From: JBHJHP01 sp042219825
Lineage (GTDB): Bacteria; Bacteroidota; Bacteroidia; Bacteroidales; UBA5342
DNA length: 64,000 nt
Assembly: GCF_042219825.1 (NCBI RefSeq)
Contig: NZ_JBHJHQ010000010.1
Location: forward strand, 62,001 to 126,000
Direction: 5' to 3'
Part shown: positions 1 to 7,809 of the stretch, one piece after another
Layout of the letters: each line of letters opens with the position of its first letter
Numbering within the stretch: the stretch's first letter is position 1
Notes under the pieces: generated by a model
Database searches by the model: none
Told to the model about the DNA's origin: nothing
The model's input: the letters and a program-made list of their open reading frames with translations, nothing else
Translations under genes and position numbers: made by a program

Positions 1-648
1 GATGTCAGAACGGTATACATGAATATGTTTGAAGGAATCAGACCACCAAAATCAATTATTAATAAAGAATTGTCCTCGTCGGCGTTAATCTTCTATTGGG
101 GAGTTGATTTTGAAAGCAATCTGGATGTTCACAACATCCTGTTTGCAGAAGACTACAAAGCTGAATTCAAAGCAATTTTCAAAGACAAAACCTTGTATCA
201 CGATCCTACGGTTTACATCTTTATCAGTAAAAAAGTTGTCAATGACGATGCTCCTCAAGGCTGTGAGAACTGGTTTGTAATGATCAACGTTCCGGCTAAT
301 CAGAATCATAATTGGGATCAATTAAGAGAGGATGCCAGAACAATGATTCAAAAAAAAATTAATAAATTGCTACACGTGAACATAAGCGAACATATTGTGA
401 CTGAAAACATTGCCGATCCGGTAACTATTGAACGTAACACCTCTTCTTTCAGGGGGGCGCTTTACGGAAACAGTTCCAACAGCATGTTTGCAGCATTTAA
501 CCGGCATGCAAATTTCAGTACGCAGTTCCAAAATTTATGGTTTACCGGCGGAAGTGTTCATCCGGGTGGTGGCATCCCCTTATGTATTGCTTCTGCAAAG
601 ATTGTAGCCAGTGAGGTAGAGACATATTTCATAAATCAAAGCATTTAA
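1..648 (+). CDS. crtD: CrtI/CrtD-family carotenoid desaturase, C-terminal part
   Basis: The reading frame is open from base 1, so the gene starts upstream of the window; the first internal ATG (base 19) is not the true start. The C-terminal 210 residues carry the flavin-binding signature of phytoene desaturase-like amine oxidases, with FTGGSVHPGGGIPLC near the end followed by an alanine-rich helix. The N-terminal Rossmann half is outside the window. Family members oxidise the carotenoid chain at the membrane using FAD. The CruF-type hydratase 11 bp downstream favours the 3,4-desaturase of 1-hydroxy-carotenoid ends (CrtD) over the phytoene desaturase CrtI, but the fragment alone cannot separate them. 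Confidence 0.85.
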   Translation, partial: DVRTVYMNMFEGIRPPKSIINKELSSSALIFYWGVDFESNLDVHNILFAEDYKAEFKAIFKDKTLYHDPTVYIFISKKVVNDDAPQGCENWFVMINVPANQNHNWDQLREDARTMIQKKINKLLHVNISEHIVTENIADPVTIERNTSSFRGALYGNSSNSMFAAFNRHANFSTQFQNLWFTGGSVHPGGGIPLCIASAKIVASEVETYFINQSI

Positions 649-659
649 CCAATTTAGTT

Positions 660-1325
660 ATGGATGTAAAACGAATAGCTCTTCCGAGACCGGAACCATC
701 GAAGGCCATCCGATCCATTTCATCAGTTTTACTGGTGGGAATAATTGGATTTGCCATCCCTTTTTCCAGACCTGTCTTTCAGGCAATGACACCGATCGTT
801 ATCCTGCTGGCAGTTATTGGTTCAATACGCTATCACGATGGAGACCGGAACCTTAAAATGATTTTAGTCTCACTGTTTATACTGCTTGCGGGTTTTAGTA
901 TTGAAGTAATAGGAGTGAAAACCGGCATTATTTTCGGAACTTACAGTTACGGAAAAGTATTGGGTCCGAAACTAATGGGAACCCCTGTGATCATTGGATT
1001 AAACTGGTTACTCCTCATCTATACTGCCCGTGCAATGGTTGAATACTGGGATACATCGGAATGGATTAAAGTACCTGTTGTTGCCATATTGGTTACAGCA
1101 TTCGATATTGTGCTTGAACCGGTGGCCATAAAACTTGGCTTCTGGAGCTGGGAAGCCATCCAGGTTCCGCTTCAGAATTATTTGGCATGGTTTGGTATTG
1201 CCCTGATATTTTCATCGCTTATGACCTTATCAAAAGTGAAACTGATGAACGAAATGGGTGGTCCGCTCTTTTTTATGCTTTTCCTTTTCTTCCTGGTACT
1301 GAATATTGTAATTCTTTTTATCTGA
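660..1325 (+). CDS. cruF: CruF-like carotenoid 1,2-hydratase (DUF422 membrane protein)
   Basis: A 221-residue integral membrane protein with about seven hydrophobic segments and the charged pattern of the carotenoid biosynthesis family PF04240: GIIFGTYSYG near residue 100, a TAFDIVLEPVA segment near 145 and a tryptophan-rich FWSWE just after. CruF proteins add water across the 1',2' double bond of an acyclic carotenoid end, giving the 1'-hydroxyl used in myxol- or saproxanthin-type pigments. It lies 11 bp after a CrtD/CrtI-type desaturase, the expected partner, and 3 bp before the acyltransferase. Family assignment is strong; the exact substrate is inferred from context. Confidence 0.88.
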   Translation: MDVKRIALPRPEPSKAIRSISSVLLVGIIGFAIPFSRPVFQAMTPIVILLAVIGSIRYHDGDRNLKMILVSLFILLAGFSIEVIGVKTGIIFGTYSYGKVLGPKLMGTPVIIGLNWLLLIYTARAMVEYWDTSEWIKVPVVAILVTAFDIVLEPVAIKLGFWSWEAIQVPLQNYLAWFGIALIFSSLMTLSKVKLMNEMGGPLFFMLFLFFLVLNIVILFI

Positions 1326-1328
1326 TCC

Positions 1329-1955
1329 ATGATAGAAGCCCGTCATCATAAACAATATGAACAATTTTTTAAGTGGTATCTTAACCGCATTCTAAAAAAA
1401 AACTTCCATCAGGTCAAATATCTGGATTGCGGATATAGCAGACAAAGTGCGCCCACACTCGTTATTGGAAATCATTTTAGCTGGTGGGACGGATTCTGGA
1501 TGTTGGAATTAAACCGTAAAAAGCTGCAGAAAAAATTTCATATTCTGATGTTGGATGAGCAGCTTAAACCGCGTATGTTTCTGAATAAACTTGGAGCTGC
1601 AGGGATTACGAAAAACAGCAGGGATATCATTACAATGTTGGAGTACTGTTCCAAACTGATGCATGACCCGGAAAATATCCTCTTCTTTTTCCCGGAAGGA
1701 GAGATCAGACCACAAAACCAGAACAAATTGCATTTTGAAAAAGGAATTATGCGCATCATTGAACGGTCACCGGATTATCTTCAGTTGATGTTCGTGGTCA
1801 ACCTGACAGAGTATTTTTCACATAAAAAGCCAACCTTATTCTCCTTTTACAAAAGCATTGAAGCAAAATCGTTTTCTGATATTCGTGCGATGGAAGATGC
1901 TTACAGCAGCTTTTTGGCAGAATGCAAAAACCAACTAAAACTATATAATGTATGA
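1329..1955 (+). CDS. PlsC-type 1-acylglycerol-3-phosphate acyltransferase-like protein
   Basis: A 208-residue lysophospholipid acyltransferase-fold protein. The catalytic HX4D motif is visible as NHFSWWDG near residue 48 and the acceptor-binding motif as FPEGEIRP near 120. It starts 3 bp after cruF and its stop overlaps the next start by 4 bp (ATGA), so the genes are translationally coupled. Sitting between a carotenoid hydratase and a glycosyltransferase, it could acylate the sugar of a carotenoid glycoside, as in glycosylated and acylated carotenoids of other Bacteroidota. That role is inference; a phospholipid or ornithine-lipid substrate is the alternative. Confidence 0.8.
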   Translation: MIEARHHKQYEQFFKWYLNRILKKNFHQVKYLDCGYSRQSAPTLVIGNHFSWWDGFWMLELNRKKLQKKFHILMLDEQLKPRMFLNKLGAAGITKNSRDIITMLEYCSKLMHDPENILFFFPEGEIRPQNQNKLHFEKGIMRIIERSPDYLQLMFVVNLTEYFSHKKPTLFSFYKSIEAKSFSDIRAMEDAYSSFLAECKNQLKLYNV

Positions 1956-3046
1956 TTGCTGTAGCTGTAATCATATTATTCTATCTGTTGATCCGCAACG
2001 TGGTTGTACTGTATAATTTTGCCGTACAACCCTACCTTATTCGCCTTGTTCCCGAAAATGAACCGCTGATTTCCATTCTGATACCTGCACGAAATGAAGA
2101 AGACAACATTGGTTCGCTACTGAAACTTTTAACTTTACAAACATACAGAAGCATGGAAATTCTGGTGTATGATGATCAAAGCGATGACAGGACAGCAGAA
2201 ATAGTTACCGGTTTTTTAAAAGCTGACAACAGGATAAAACTGATAAAAGGACAAAAACTAACTGAAGGATGGCTGGGAAAAAATCATGCGTGCTATCAGC
2301 TTGCCAAAGCCTCCAATGGAGATTATTTAATGTTTATAGATGCCGATGTACGTCCTGAAGCTTATCTGGCCTCCAGCGCTGTCGGCTATTTACAGCACAA
2401 AAAAGCAGGCTTGTTATCCATTTTCCCACATCAGATTAAAAAATCCATCGGTGAGCAGTTAACAGTTTCTTTGATGTACGATATACTGTTAACACTGCTC
2501 CCCCTTGCTTTTGTCAGGAAAAGCAGACGCCCTGTTTTTAGTGGTGCAAACGGCCAGTTTATGTTGTTTGAACGATTGGTTTACATGGAACACCAGCCAC
2601 ACTGGTGGAAAAAAGATCAGCCTGTGGAAGACATAGCCATTATGCAGCTGTTTAAAAAGTTTAATATTCCCTGCATTACCTTATTGGGTGGAGAAGATAT
2701 TGCCTGCCGTATGTACAATAACGGAACAGGAGCCATCAACGGATTTGCCAAAAATGTCATCCGTTTTTTTGGCAACAGCATTCCGTTTACCGTGTTCCAC
2801 GCACTGGTTACAACATTTGGACTTGTTGTCATGTTGATGATGCCTGATTTCAGGTTTTTGTCGATGTACCTCATTGGAGTTCTGGTTTACAAAGCTGTAG
2901 TTGGAAGAATGTCACGGGAAAGCATATTAAAAGCATGGCTTCTGATCATTCCCCGCCAGCTTATGTTTATCATAGTCGTGATCCGGGCTCTGATATTCAG
3001 GCTCCGTCAAGATTATTCATGGAAAGGGAGAAACATTAAAATCTGA
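1952..3046 (+). CDS. Membrane GT2 glycosyltransferase, probably carotenoid-modifying (CruG/CrtQ-like)
   Basis: A 364-residue family 2 glycosyltransferase. An N-terminal membrane helix is followed by a GT-A domain: ISILIPARNEE near residue 43, YDDQSDDRT near 75, the metal-binding FIDADVRP near 128 and a VEDIAIM acid segment near 225. Two or three C-terminal hydrophobic helices follow. This architecture matches the CruG/CrtQ and hopanoid-associated glycosyltransferases that act on lipid acceptors at the inner membrane. Overlaps with both neighbours place it in the pigment operon, so carotenoid hydroxyl glycosylation is the most likely role. The acceptor is inferred, not read. Confidence 0.8.
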   Translation: MIAVAVIILFYLLIRNVVVLYNFAVQPYLIRLVPENEPLISILIPARNEEDNIGSLLKLLTLQTYRSMEILVYDDQSDDRTAEIVTGFLKADNRIKLIKGQKLTEGWLGKNHACYQLAKASNGDYLMFIDADVRPEAYLASSAVGYLQHKKAGLLSIFPHQIKKSIGEQLTVSLMYDILLTLLPLAFVRKSRRPVFSGANGQFMLFERLVYMEHQPHWWKKDQPVEDIAIMQLFKKFNIPCITLLGGEDIACRMYNNGTGAINGFAKNVIRFFGNSIPFTVFHALVTTFGLVVMLMMPDFRFLSMYLIGVLVYKAVVGRMSRESILKAWLLIIPRQLMFIIVVIRALIFRLRQDYSWKGRNIKI

Positions 3047-4356
3047 TGACACAACAACAAAATATTGCGATATTCTGGTTTCGCAGAGATTTGCGTTTAC
3101 ACGACAACCATGGCCTCTTTAAAGCTCTCAGGTCTGGCTTACCGGTAATGCCACTGTTTATTTTTGATACTGATATTCTGGAAAAACTTGATAACAGATC
3201 CGACCGACGTGTAGCGTTTATTCATGAAAAAATAACTGAACTCAAGGCAAAACTGAACAAGGCCGGCTCGGATCTGCTTGTAAAACACGGGAAACCGGTT
3301 GAAATTTACAGGGAGCTGTTCAGGGAATATAACATCAGATCAGTTTGGTTCAACCGCGATTACGAACCGGATGCCATTCAGCGAGACAAGGATGTAAAAG
3401 AACTTGCAAAGAATAACGGAGCTGAAGTTTTCTCGTTTAAAGATCAGGTAATTTTTGAAAAACAGGAGGTGGTAAAAGATGACGATGCCCCCTATACTGT
3501 TTTCACACCTTACAGTAAAAAGTGGTTATCAAATCTGACAGATACAAACCTGGAATCTTTCCCTTGCGAAGACCATACGGATTCATTTTTAAAAATTGAA
3601 CCAACACCTCTGCCGTCTTTGCATGATATTGGTTTTGAAGAGACTGATCATTTGGTTCTGCCAGCTCATATTGATGAAGATATTATAGGTGGTTATGATA
3701 AAACGCGTGATTTTCCTGCGCAGGACGGAACATCGCGGGTTTCAGTTCATCTCCGCTTCGGAACCATAAGCATCCGTGAACTTGCCGGGACTGCTCTGCG
3801 ATTAAATAAAACATATCTGAATGAACTTATATGGCGTGAGTTTTATATGATGATTTTATGGCATTTCCCGTATGTGGTTGACGGCGCCTTTAAGCCGGTA
3901 TACAACCATATTCCGTGGCGTAACAATGAAAAAGAATTCGAAGCGTGGCGTAACGGAAAAACAGGTTATCCCATCGTAGATGCTGCTATGAACCAGATAA
4001 ACCGTACTGGCTATATGCACAACCGGGCCAGGATGATTGTTGCCAGCTTCCTGACTAAACATCTTTTAATTGACTGGCGATGGGGAGAAGCTTTTTTTGC
4101 AGAAAAGCTGACAGACTACGAACTTTCGAGCAATAATGGTGGATGGCAGTGGGCGGCAGGAACAGGATGTGATGCAGCGCCCTATTTCAGAATCTTTAAC
4201 CCTGAATCGCAAACGAAAAAATTTGATCCTGACGGGAAATATATTGAACAGTGGTTAGGTGATGATACATATATGGTTCAGCCAATTGTGGAACATAAGG
4301 TAGCCCGTGAAAGGGCTTTAAGAGTATACAAGGAAACACTTGATAAACTAAGATGA
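3046..4356 (+). CDS. phrB: Class I deoxyribodipyrimidine photolyase
   Basis: A 436-residue photolyase/cryptochrome family protein. The N-terminal antenna-chromophore domain begins with IFWFRRDLRLHDN, and the C-terminal FAD domain carries VHLRFGTIS, the WREFY helix, GYPIVDAAM, and the DYELSSNNGGWQWAAGTG stretch typical of bacterial class I CPD photolyases. It repairs UV-induced pyrimidine dimers using light. Its start overlaps the preceding stop by one base (TGATG) and its stop overlaps the next gene by 4 bp. Co-transcription with carotenoid genes fits a shared light-protection function. A (6-4) photolyase is less likely from the motifs. Confidence 0.95.
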   Translation: MTQQQNIAIFWFRRDLRLHDNHGLFKALRSGLPVMPLFIFDTDILEKLDNRSDRRVAFIHEKITELKAKLNKAGSDLLVKHGKPVEIYRELFREYNIRSVWFNRDYEPDAIQRDKDVKELAKNNGAEVFSFKDQVIFEKQEVVKDDDAPYTVFTPYSKKWLSNLTDTNLESFPCEDHTDSFLKIEPTPLPSLHDIGFEETDHLVLPAHIDEDIIGGYDKTRDFPAQDGTSRVSVHLRFGTISIRELAGTALRLNKTYLNELIWREFYMMILWHFPYVVDGAFKPVYNHIPWRNNEKEFEAWRNGKTGYPIVDAAMNQINRTGYMHNRARMIVASFLTKHLLIDWRWGEAFFAEKLTDYELSSNNGGWQWAAGTGCDAAPYFRIFNPESQTKKFDPDGKYIEQWLGDDTYMVQPIVEHKVARERALRVYKETLDKLR

Positions 4357-5081
4357 AACAGATAACTGCCATATTCCTGCTTTTATATTTTACGTCGTTT
4401 CTGAAATCCCAAAATTTCAAAGCTGAGATTTACAACGCTTACATTTCAGGCGATATGACAAAATGGGAGCTTGTTTTAAGTACTATGGAAAAACAATATA
4501 AAGCCCAGCCTTCTTACACATTACTTGAAAACATTGTTGAGATTCAGTATGGCTTAATTGGTTATCTGATTGGTGCAGAGCAGGATGATAAAGCCGAACA
4601 GATTCTGGAAGTTGCTGAAAAAAATCTGGACCTTTTAATGAACCGAAATGATAAAATTGCCCGGTACTGGGCCTACAAATCGGCTTTTACAGGGTTCAAA
4701 ATTGGTATTGCTCCCTACAAAGCGCCTTTTCTTGGTCCACGCAGTTTTTCGTATATCAAAGAAGCGATGGTACTGGATGAAAATAATCCGTATGTCCTGA
4801 TGGAATATGCCAACGGCAAATACTATGCACCTGCTTTTTCCGGAGGAGATAAACCTTTGGCTTTAAAGGCATATGCCAAAGCTATCCTTATTTTGGAAAA
4901 AGATACTCTGAACCTGAAAAACAGCTGGTATTACCTTATGGCTAAAACAAATTACGGGACAGCCCTGCTTAAAAAAGGTGATAATTCTGATGCAATTCGT
5001 ATTTTTGATGAGATTCTTGACTTTGAACCCCGTTACAAGTGGGTCGCAGAAGAATTGAAACCAAATGCATTAAAAAACTGA
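4353..5081 (+). CDS. Secreted TPR-like protein of unknown function
   Basis: A 242-residue protein with an N-terminal signal peptide (hydrophobic run ending near SFLKSQ). The rest is helical with degenerate tetratricopeptide spacing: one pair of helices around residues 60-110, and a clear TPR near the C-terminus (YGTALLKKGDNSDAIRIFDE). It starts 4 bp inside the photolyase gene, so it is co-translated. Nothing catalytic is visible. It is likely periplasmic or surface-exposed and acts through protein contacts. A link to pigment or light response is suggested only by its position. Confidence 0.7.
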   Translation: MKQITAIFLLLYFTSFLKSQNFKAEIYNAYISGDMTKWELVLSTMEKQYKAQPSYTLLENIVEIQYGLIGYLIGAEQDDKAEQILEVAEKNLDLLMNRNDKIARYWAYKSAFTGFKIGIAPYKAPFLGPRSFSYIKEAMVLDENNPYVLMEYANGKYYAPAFSGGDKPLALKAYAKAILILEKDTLNLKNSWYYLMAKTNYGTALLKKGDNSDAIRIFDEILDFEPRYKWVAEELKPNALKN

Positions 5082-5085
5082 TCTG

Positions 5086-5703
5086 ATGTTCGACCTCGCT
5101 TCCCTGCTCTTCTTTTTAGGATCTTCAGTTCTTATAACACTGGCTCCTGGTCCTGATATTATATTTACCATTACCCAGGGATTGTCGAACGGTAAAAAAG
5201 CAGGCGCTACAACGGCCATAGGCCTTGCGAGCGGGAACCTGGTTCATACAACAGCAGCGGCATTAGGATTGTCGGTTTTATTTAAAACTTCGCCGCTTGC
5301 ATTCTGGATTCTGAAAATTGCCGGCGCATTATACCTGCTCTACCTGGCCTTTCAAAGTATCAGACACCGAAACGATACCCTGAATATATCCGCAGCAAAT
5401 GGGAAAAAAGAGAATCTGTTCTGGCGTGGATTCCTTATGAATATTATGAATCCCAAGGTTGCCCTGTTCTTTATTGCTTTCCTTCCACGTTTTGTTGATC
5501 CTGATAATGGCAGGGTTATGCTTCAATTTATTGTGTTAGGACTGATTTTTGCAGTTCAGGTAGTATTTGTGTTCGGTGCAGCCGGTTATTTTGCAGGAGC
5601 ATTTGGTGAAATGCTTCGAAAACATAAGGGATTTTCACGCTACATGAACATCATTTCTGCAGTCGTCTTTACCGGAATAGCCGTTTCACTCCTATTTTTC
5701 TGA
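5086..5703 (+). CDS. LysE/RhtB-family amino-acid exporter
   Basis: A 205-residue inner-membrane transporter with six predicted hydrophobic helices. The family signature TLAPGPDIIFTITQG lies at residues 19-33 and the conserved RGFLMNIMNPKVALFF near 113. LysE-family proteins export amino acids or related metabolites using the proton gradient. It follows the TPR gene by 4 bp and closes this plus-strand operon. Substrate cannot be read from the sequence. Confidence 0.9.
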   Translation: MFDLASLLFFLGSSVLITLAPGPDIIFTITQGLSNGKKAGATTAIGLASGNLVHTTAAALGLSVLFKTSPLAFWILKIAGALYLLYLAFQSIRHRNDTLNISAANGKKENLFWRGFLMNIMNPKVALFFIAFLPRFVDPDNGRVMLQFIVLGLIFAVQVVFVFGAAGYFAGAFGEMLRKHKGFSRYMNIISAVVFTGIAVSLLFF

Positions 5704-5723
5704 TCCGGAATTTTTAAGCTGCT

Positions 5724-5746
5724 TCCTGTAGAAATTATCTACAGGA
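5724..5746. repeat. Perfect 9-bp hairpin after the LysE gene
   Basis: TCCTGTAGA (5724-5732) and TCTACAGGA (5738-5746) pair perfectly around a 5-base AATTA loop, 21 bp after the LysE stop. There is no downstream T-run, so it is not a canonical intrinsic terminator. It may stabilise the 3' end of the operon transcript. The rest of the 220-bp gap shows no gene. Confidence 0.5.
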
Positions 5747-5864
5747 TCATGATGAATCTACAACTGATTGGTTTTTTCTGTATGCCATAAAGACTTCATC
5801 AAATAATTTTTAATCCATTGATTTATTACAATTTAATCTCTGCAAGAACCTGAACACTAATTTA

Positions 5865-5880
5865 TGGCACATGCTTTTCA
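5865..5880 (+). promoter_or_regulatory. Weak sigma54-like -24/-12 element
   Basis: TGGCAC (5865-5870), five bases, then TTTCA (5876-5880) resembles the sigma54 pattern TGGCAC-N5-TTGCA, with the important -12 G replaced by T. It lies 45 bp upstream of the small secreted-protein gene, and a sigma54-dependent regulator gene follows at 6459. Position makes it attractive, but the mismatch at a key base keeps this tentative. Confidence 0.2.
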
Positions 5881-5925
5881 TATACCTGATCAAAGAATAA
5901 CAATTACTAATTAAAAATTTGAGTT

Positions 5926-6282
5926 ATGAAAAAATTAATGATTTTAACAGCAGCTGTGTTAACCCTTGGATTATCAGTACCAACTATAAGCAACGCAATG
6001 ATTGATGAAAATCCTGTAGCTACCGCACCGGATGAAATAACCTATCAGGAAATTACTAAAGATGATGTTCCTGAAGTTATAACAACGGCATTAAGCGAAA
6101 AATTTTCAAACTTCACCATAGATAAATATTATCTGGGAAGTGACGGAAATTACAAAGTTGATGTAAGTAAGGAAGATGCAAAATGGGCCCTTTATTTTGA
6201 TAAAGAAGGGACAGTTTTTAAGAAAGAAGATTTGAATTCGGATAGTTCTGAAGAAGAACAATCAAACCCAACAGAAGAGTAA
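5926..6282 (+). CDS. Small secreted protein with PepSY-like fold
   Basis: A 118-residue protein: signal peptide (about 24 residues, cleavage near SNA), then one small domain with the pattern of beta-lactamase-inhibitor-like PepSY-like proteins (VPEVITTALSEKFSN, then DGNYKVDVSKEDAKWALYFDKEG), and an acidic Ser/Glu tail. It probably sits in the periplasm. It is monocistronic, with a strong terminator 58 bp downstream. Similar small proteins often neighbour two-component genes in Bacteroidota, and a sigma54-type response regulator follows here. Function is not known. Confidence 0.7.
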   Translation: MKKLMILTAAVLTLGLSVPTISNAMIDENPVATAPDEITYQEITKDDVPEVITTALSEKFSNFTIDKYYLGSDGNYKVDVSKEDAKWALYFDKEGTVFKKEDLNSDSSEEEQSNPTEE

Positions 6283-6339
6283 ACTTCATAAAAAGTACCC
6301 AAATCATCTTAATTATCATCAGGATAACAGGTATCCATG

Positions 6340-6374
6340 ACCTCTGACCGGAGCCCTCCGGCAGAGGTTTTTTT
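6340..6374 (+). terminator. Intrinsic terminator
   Basis: ACCTCTG pairs with CAGAGGT and, inside it across a single bulged A, CCGGA pairs with TCCGG; a run of seven T follows. It ends the 5926-6282 transcript. Confidence 0.85.
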
Positions 6375-6458
6375 GTTAAATAGTGTACAACTATAAATAC
6401 ATATTGTTCTTCTGAACCAATATTCCTAAATTGGTGCATTCTTTATGACCGATACTAT

Positions 6459-7784
6459 ATGGCAAATATTTTGATAATTGATGATGATGTTACGTTTTGT
6501 TTAATGCTCAAAACCTACCTTGAAAAGCATAAACATAAAGTCACCTCCGTTTTTTCACCCTCAGATCTTAAACAGCTTATTACAAAAACTTTCTTTGATG
6601 TTGTTCTCACGGATCTTCGTTTGCCGGACATAAGCGGAATGGAAGTCATCAAACTCATAAAAAGCACCTCTCCCAAAACGCAGATTATCATGATGACGAG
6701 CTATGCCAACTATAATACTGCCATTCAATCCATTAAGGAAGGAGCTTTCAATTACATTCCAAAACCATTTTTGCCTGATGAAGTACTGAAACTAATAGCT
6801 GAAGCCCTCGAAACTGTAAAGCACGATAAGGTAAGTAAGCCTGAAAATCATAAACCCGACAAAGAATTTATTGAAGGTACAAGTCCTGCATCCAAACGTT
6901 TGAAACGATACATTGAACTAGTGGCTCCCACACCTATGTCAGTCCTGATAATTGGGGAGAGCGGAACCGGTAAGGAATTAGTGGCGAGAACAGTTCATAA
7001 CCTGAGTGAACGAAAAGGGAAGCCTTTTATAGCCGTGGATTGCGGTGCCATTCCGAAAGAACTTGTGGCCAGTGAATTTTTTGGACATATTAAAGGTTCG
7101 TTTACCGGAGCAGTGACGGATAAGGTCGGACAATTTGAGGCTGCCAATGGAGGAACTTTATTTCTGGATGAAATTGGTAACCTCTCGTATAATTCGCAGG
7201 TTCAGTTGCTTAGAACGATACAGGAACGTGTTATAAAGCCCGTGGGAAGCACAAAGGAAATTAAAATTGATGTGCGCATTGTTGCCGCGACAAACGAAGA
7301 TTTACGTGAAGTCTGCGAAAAAGGAGATTTCAGGGAAGATTTATTTCACCGCCTGAACGAATTCATGATCGAAGTTCCGGCCTTGAGGGAACGACAGGCT
7401 GATATAATGACTTTTGCCAATCATTTTCTGGATCAGGCCAATGCATTTTTAAACCGTAATGTAAGTGGTTTTGATGATGAGGTCAGGGATATTTTCATGA
7501 ATTATGACTGGCCGGGAAATCTCCGGGAAATGCTGAATGTAGTAAAAAGAACCACTTTGCTAACGGAGGGAGGTATAATAACCAGGGTAGATATCCCCGA
7601 TGAATTGTATCAAAAACCTGACAGTGAATCAGCATTTTCATTGTACAACAGTCAGAATGAAAAAGAACTGATACTGAAAGCGTTGGATGCAGCCGGGAAT
7701 AATAAAAGTCAGGCCGCAAGATTACTTAAAATAGATAGAAAAACGCTTTATAATAAACTTAAGCTTTACAATATTGAACCCTGA
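6459..7784 (+). CDS. Sigma54-dependent response regulator (NtrC/AtoC type)
   Basis: A 441-residue three-domain regulator. The receiver domain (1-115) has the acidic pocket IDDD and phosphoacceptor Asp52 in VVLTDLRLPD. The AAA+ domain has Walker A GESGTGKE (166-173), sigma54-contact loop GSFTGA (213-218, a common GAFTGA variant), and a Walker B TLFLDEIG. A C-terminal Fis-type helix-turn-helix includes NNKSQAARLLKIDRKTLYNK. It activates sigma54 promoters after phosphorylation. The gene converges tail to tail, 25 bp apart, with a hybrid histidine kinase, its likely partner. Confidence 0.95.
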   Translation: MANILIIDDDVTFCLMLKTYLEKHKHKVTSVFSPSDLKQLITKTFFDVVLTDLRLPDISGMEVIKLIKSTSPKTQIIMMTSYANYNTAIQSIKEGAFNYIPKPFLPDEVLKLIAEALETVKHDKVSKPENHKPDKEFIEGTSPASKRLKRYIELVAPTPMSVLIIGESGTGKELVARTVHNLSERKGKPFIAVDCGAIPKELVASEFFGHIKGSFTGAVTDKVGQFEAANGGTLFLDEIGNLSYNSQVQLLRTIQERVIKPVGSTKEIKIDVRIVAATNEDLREVCEKGDFREDLFHRLNEFMIEVPALRERQADIMTFANHFLDQANAFLNRNVSGFDDEVRDIFMNYDWPGNLREMLNVVKRTTLLTEGGIITRVDIPDELYQKPDSESAFSLYNSQNEKELILKALDAAGNNKSQAARLLKIDRKTLYNKLKLYNIEP

Positions 7785-7809
7785 AAACAAGACTCTGGCA
7801 ATACCAAAT

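Noticed and set aside
5865..5880. Confident sigma54 promoter
   Set aside because: The key -12 G is T; retained only as a weak candidate.
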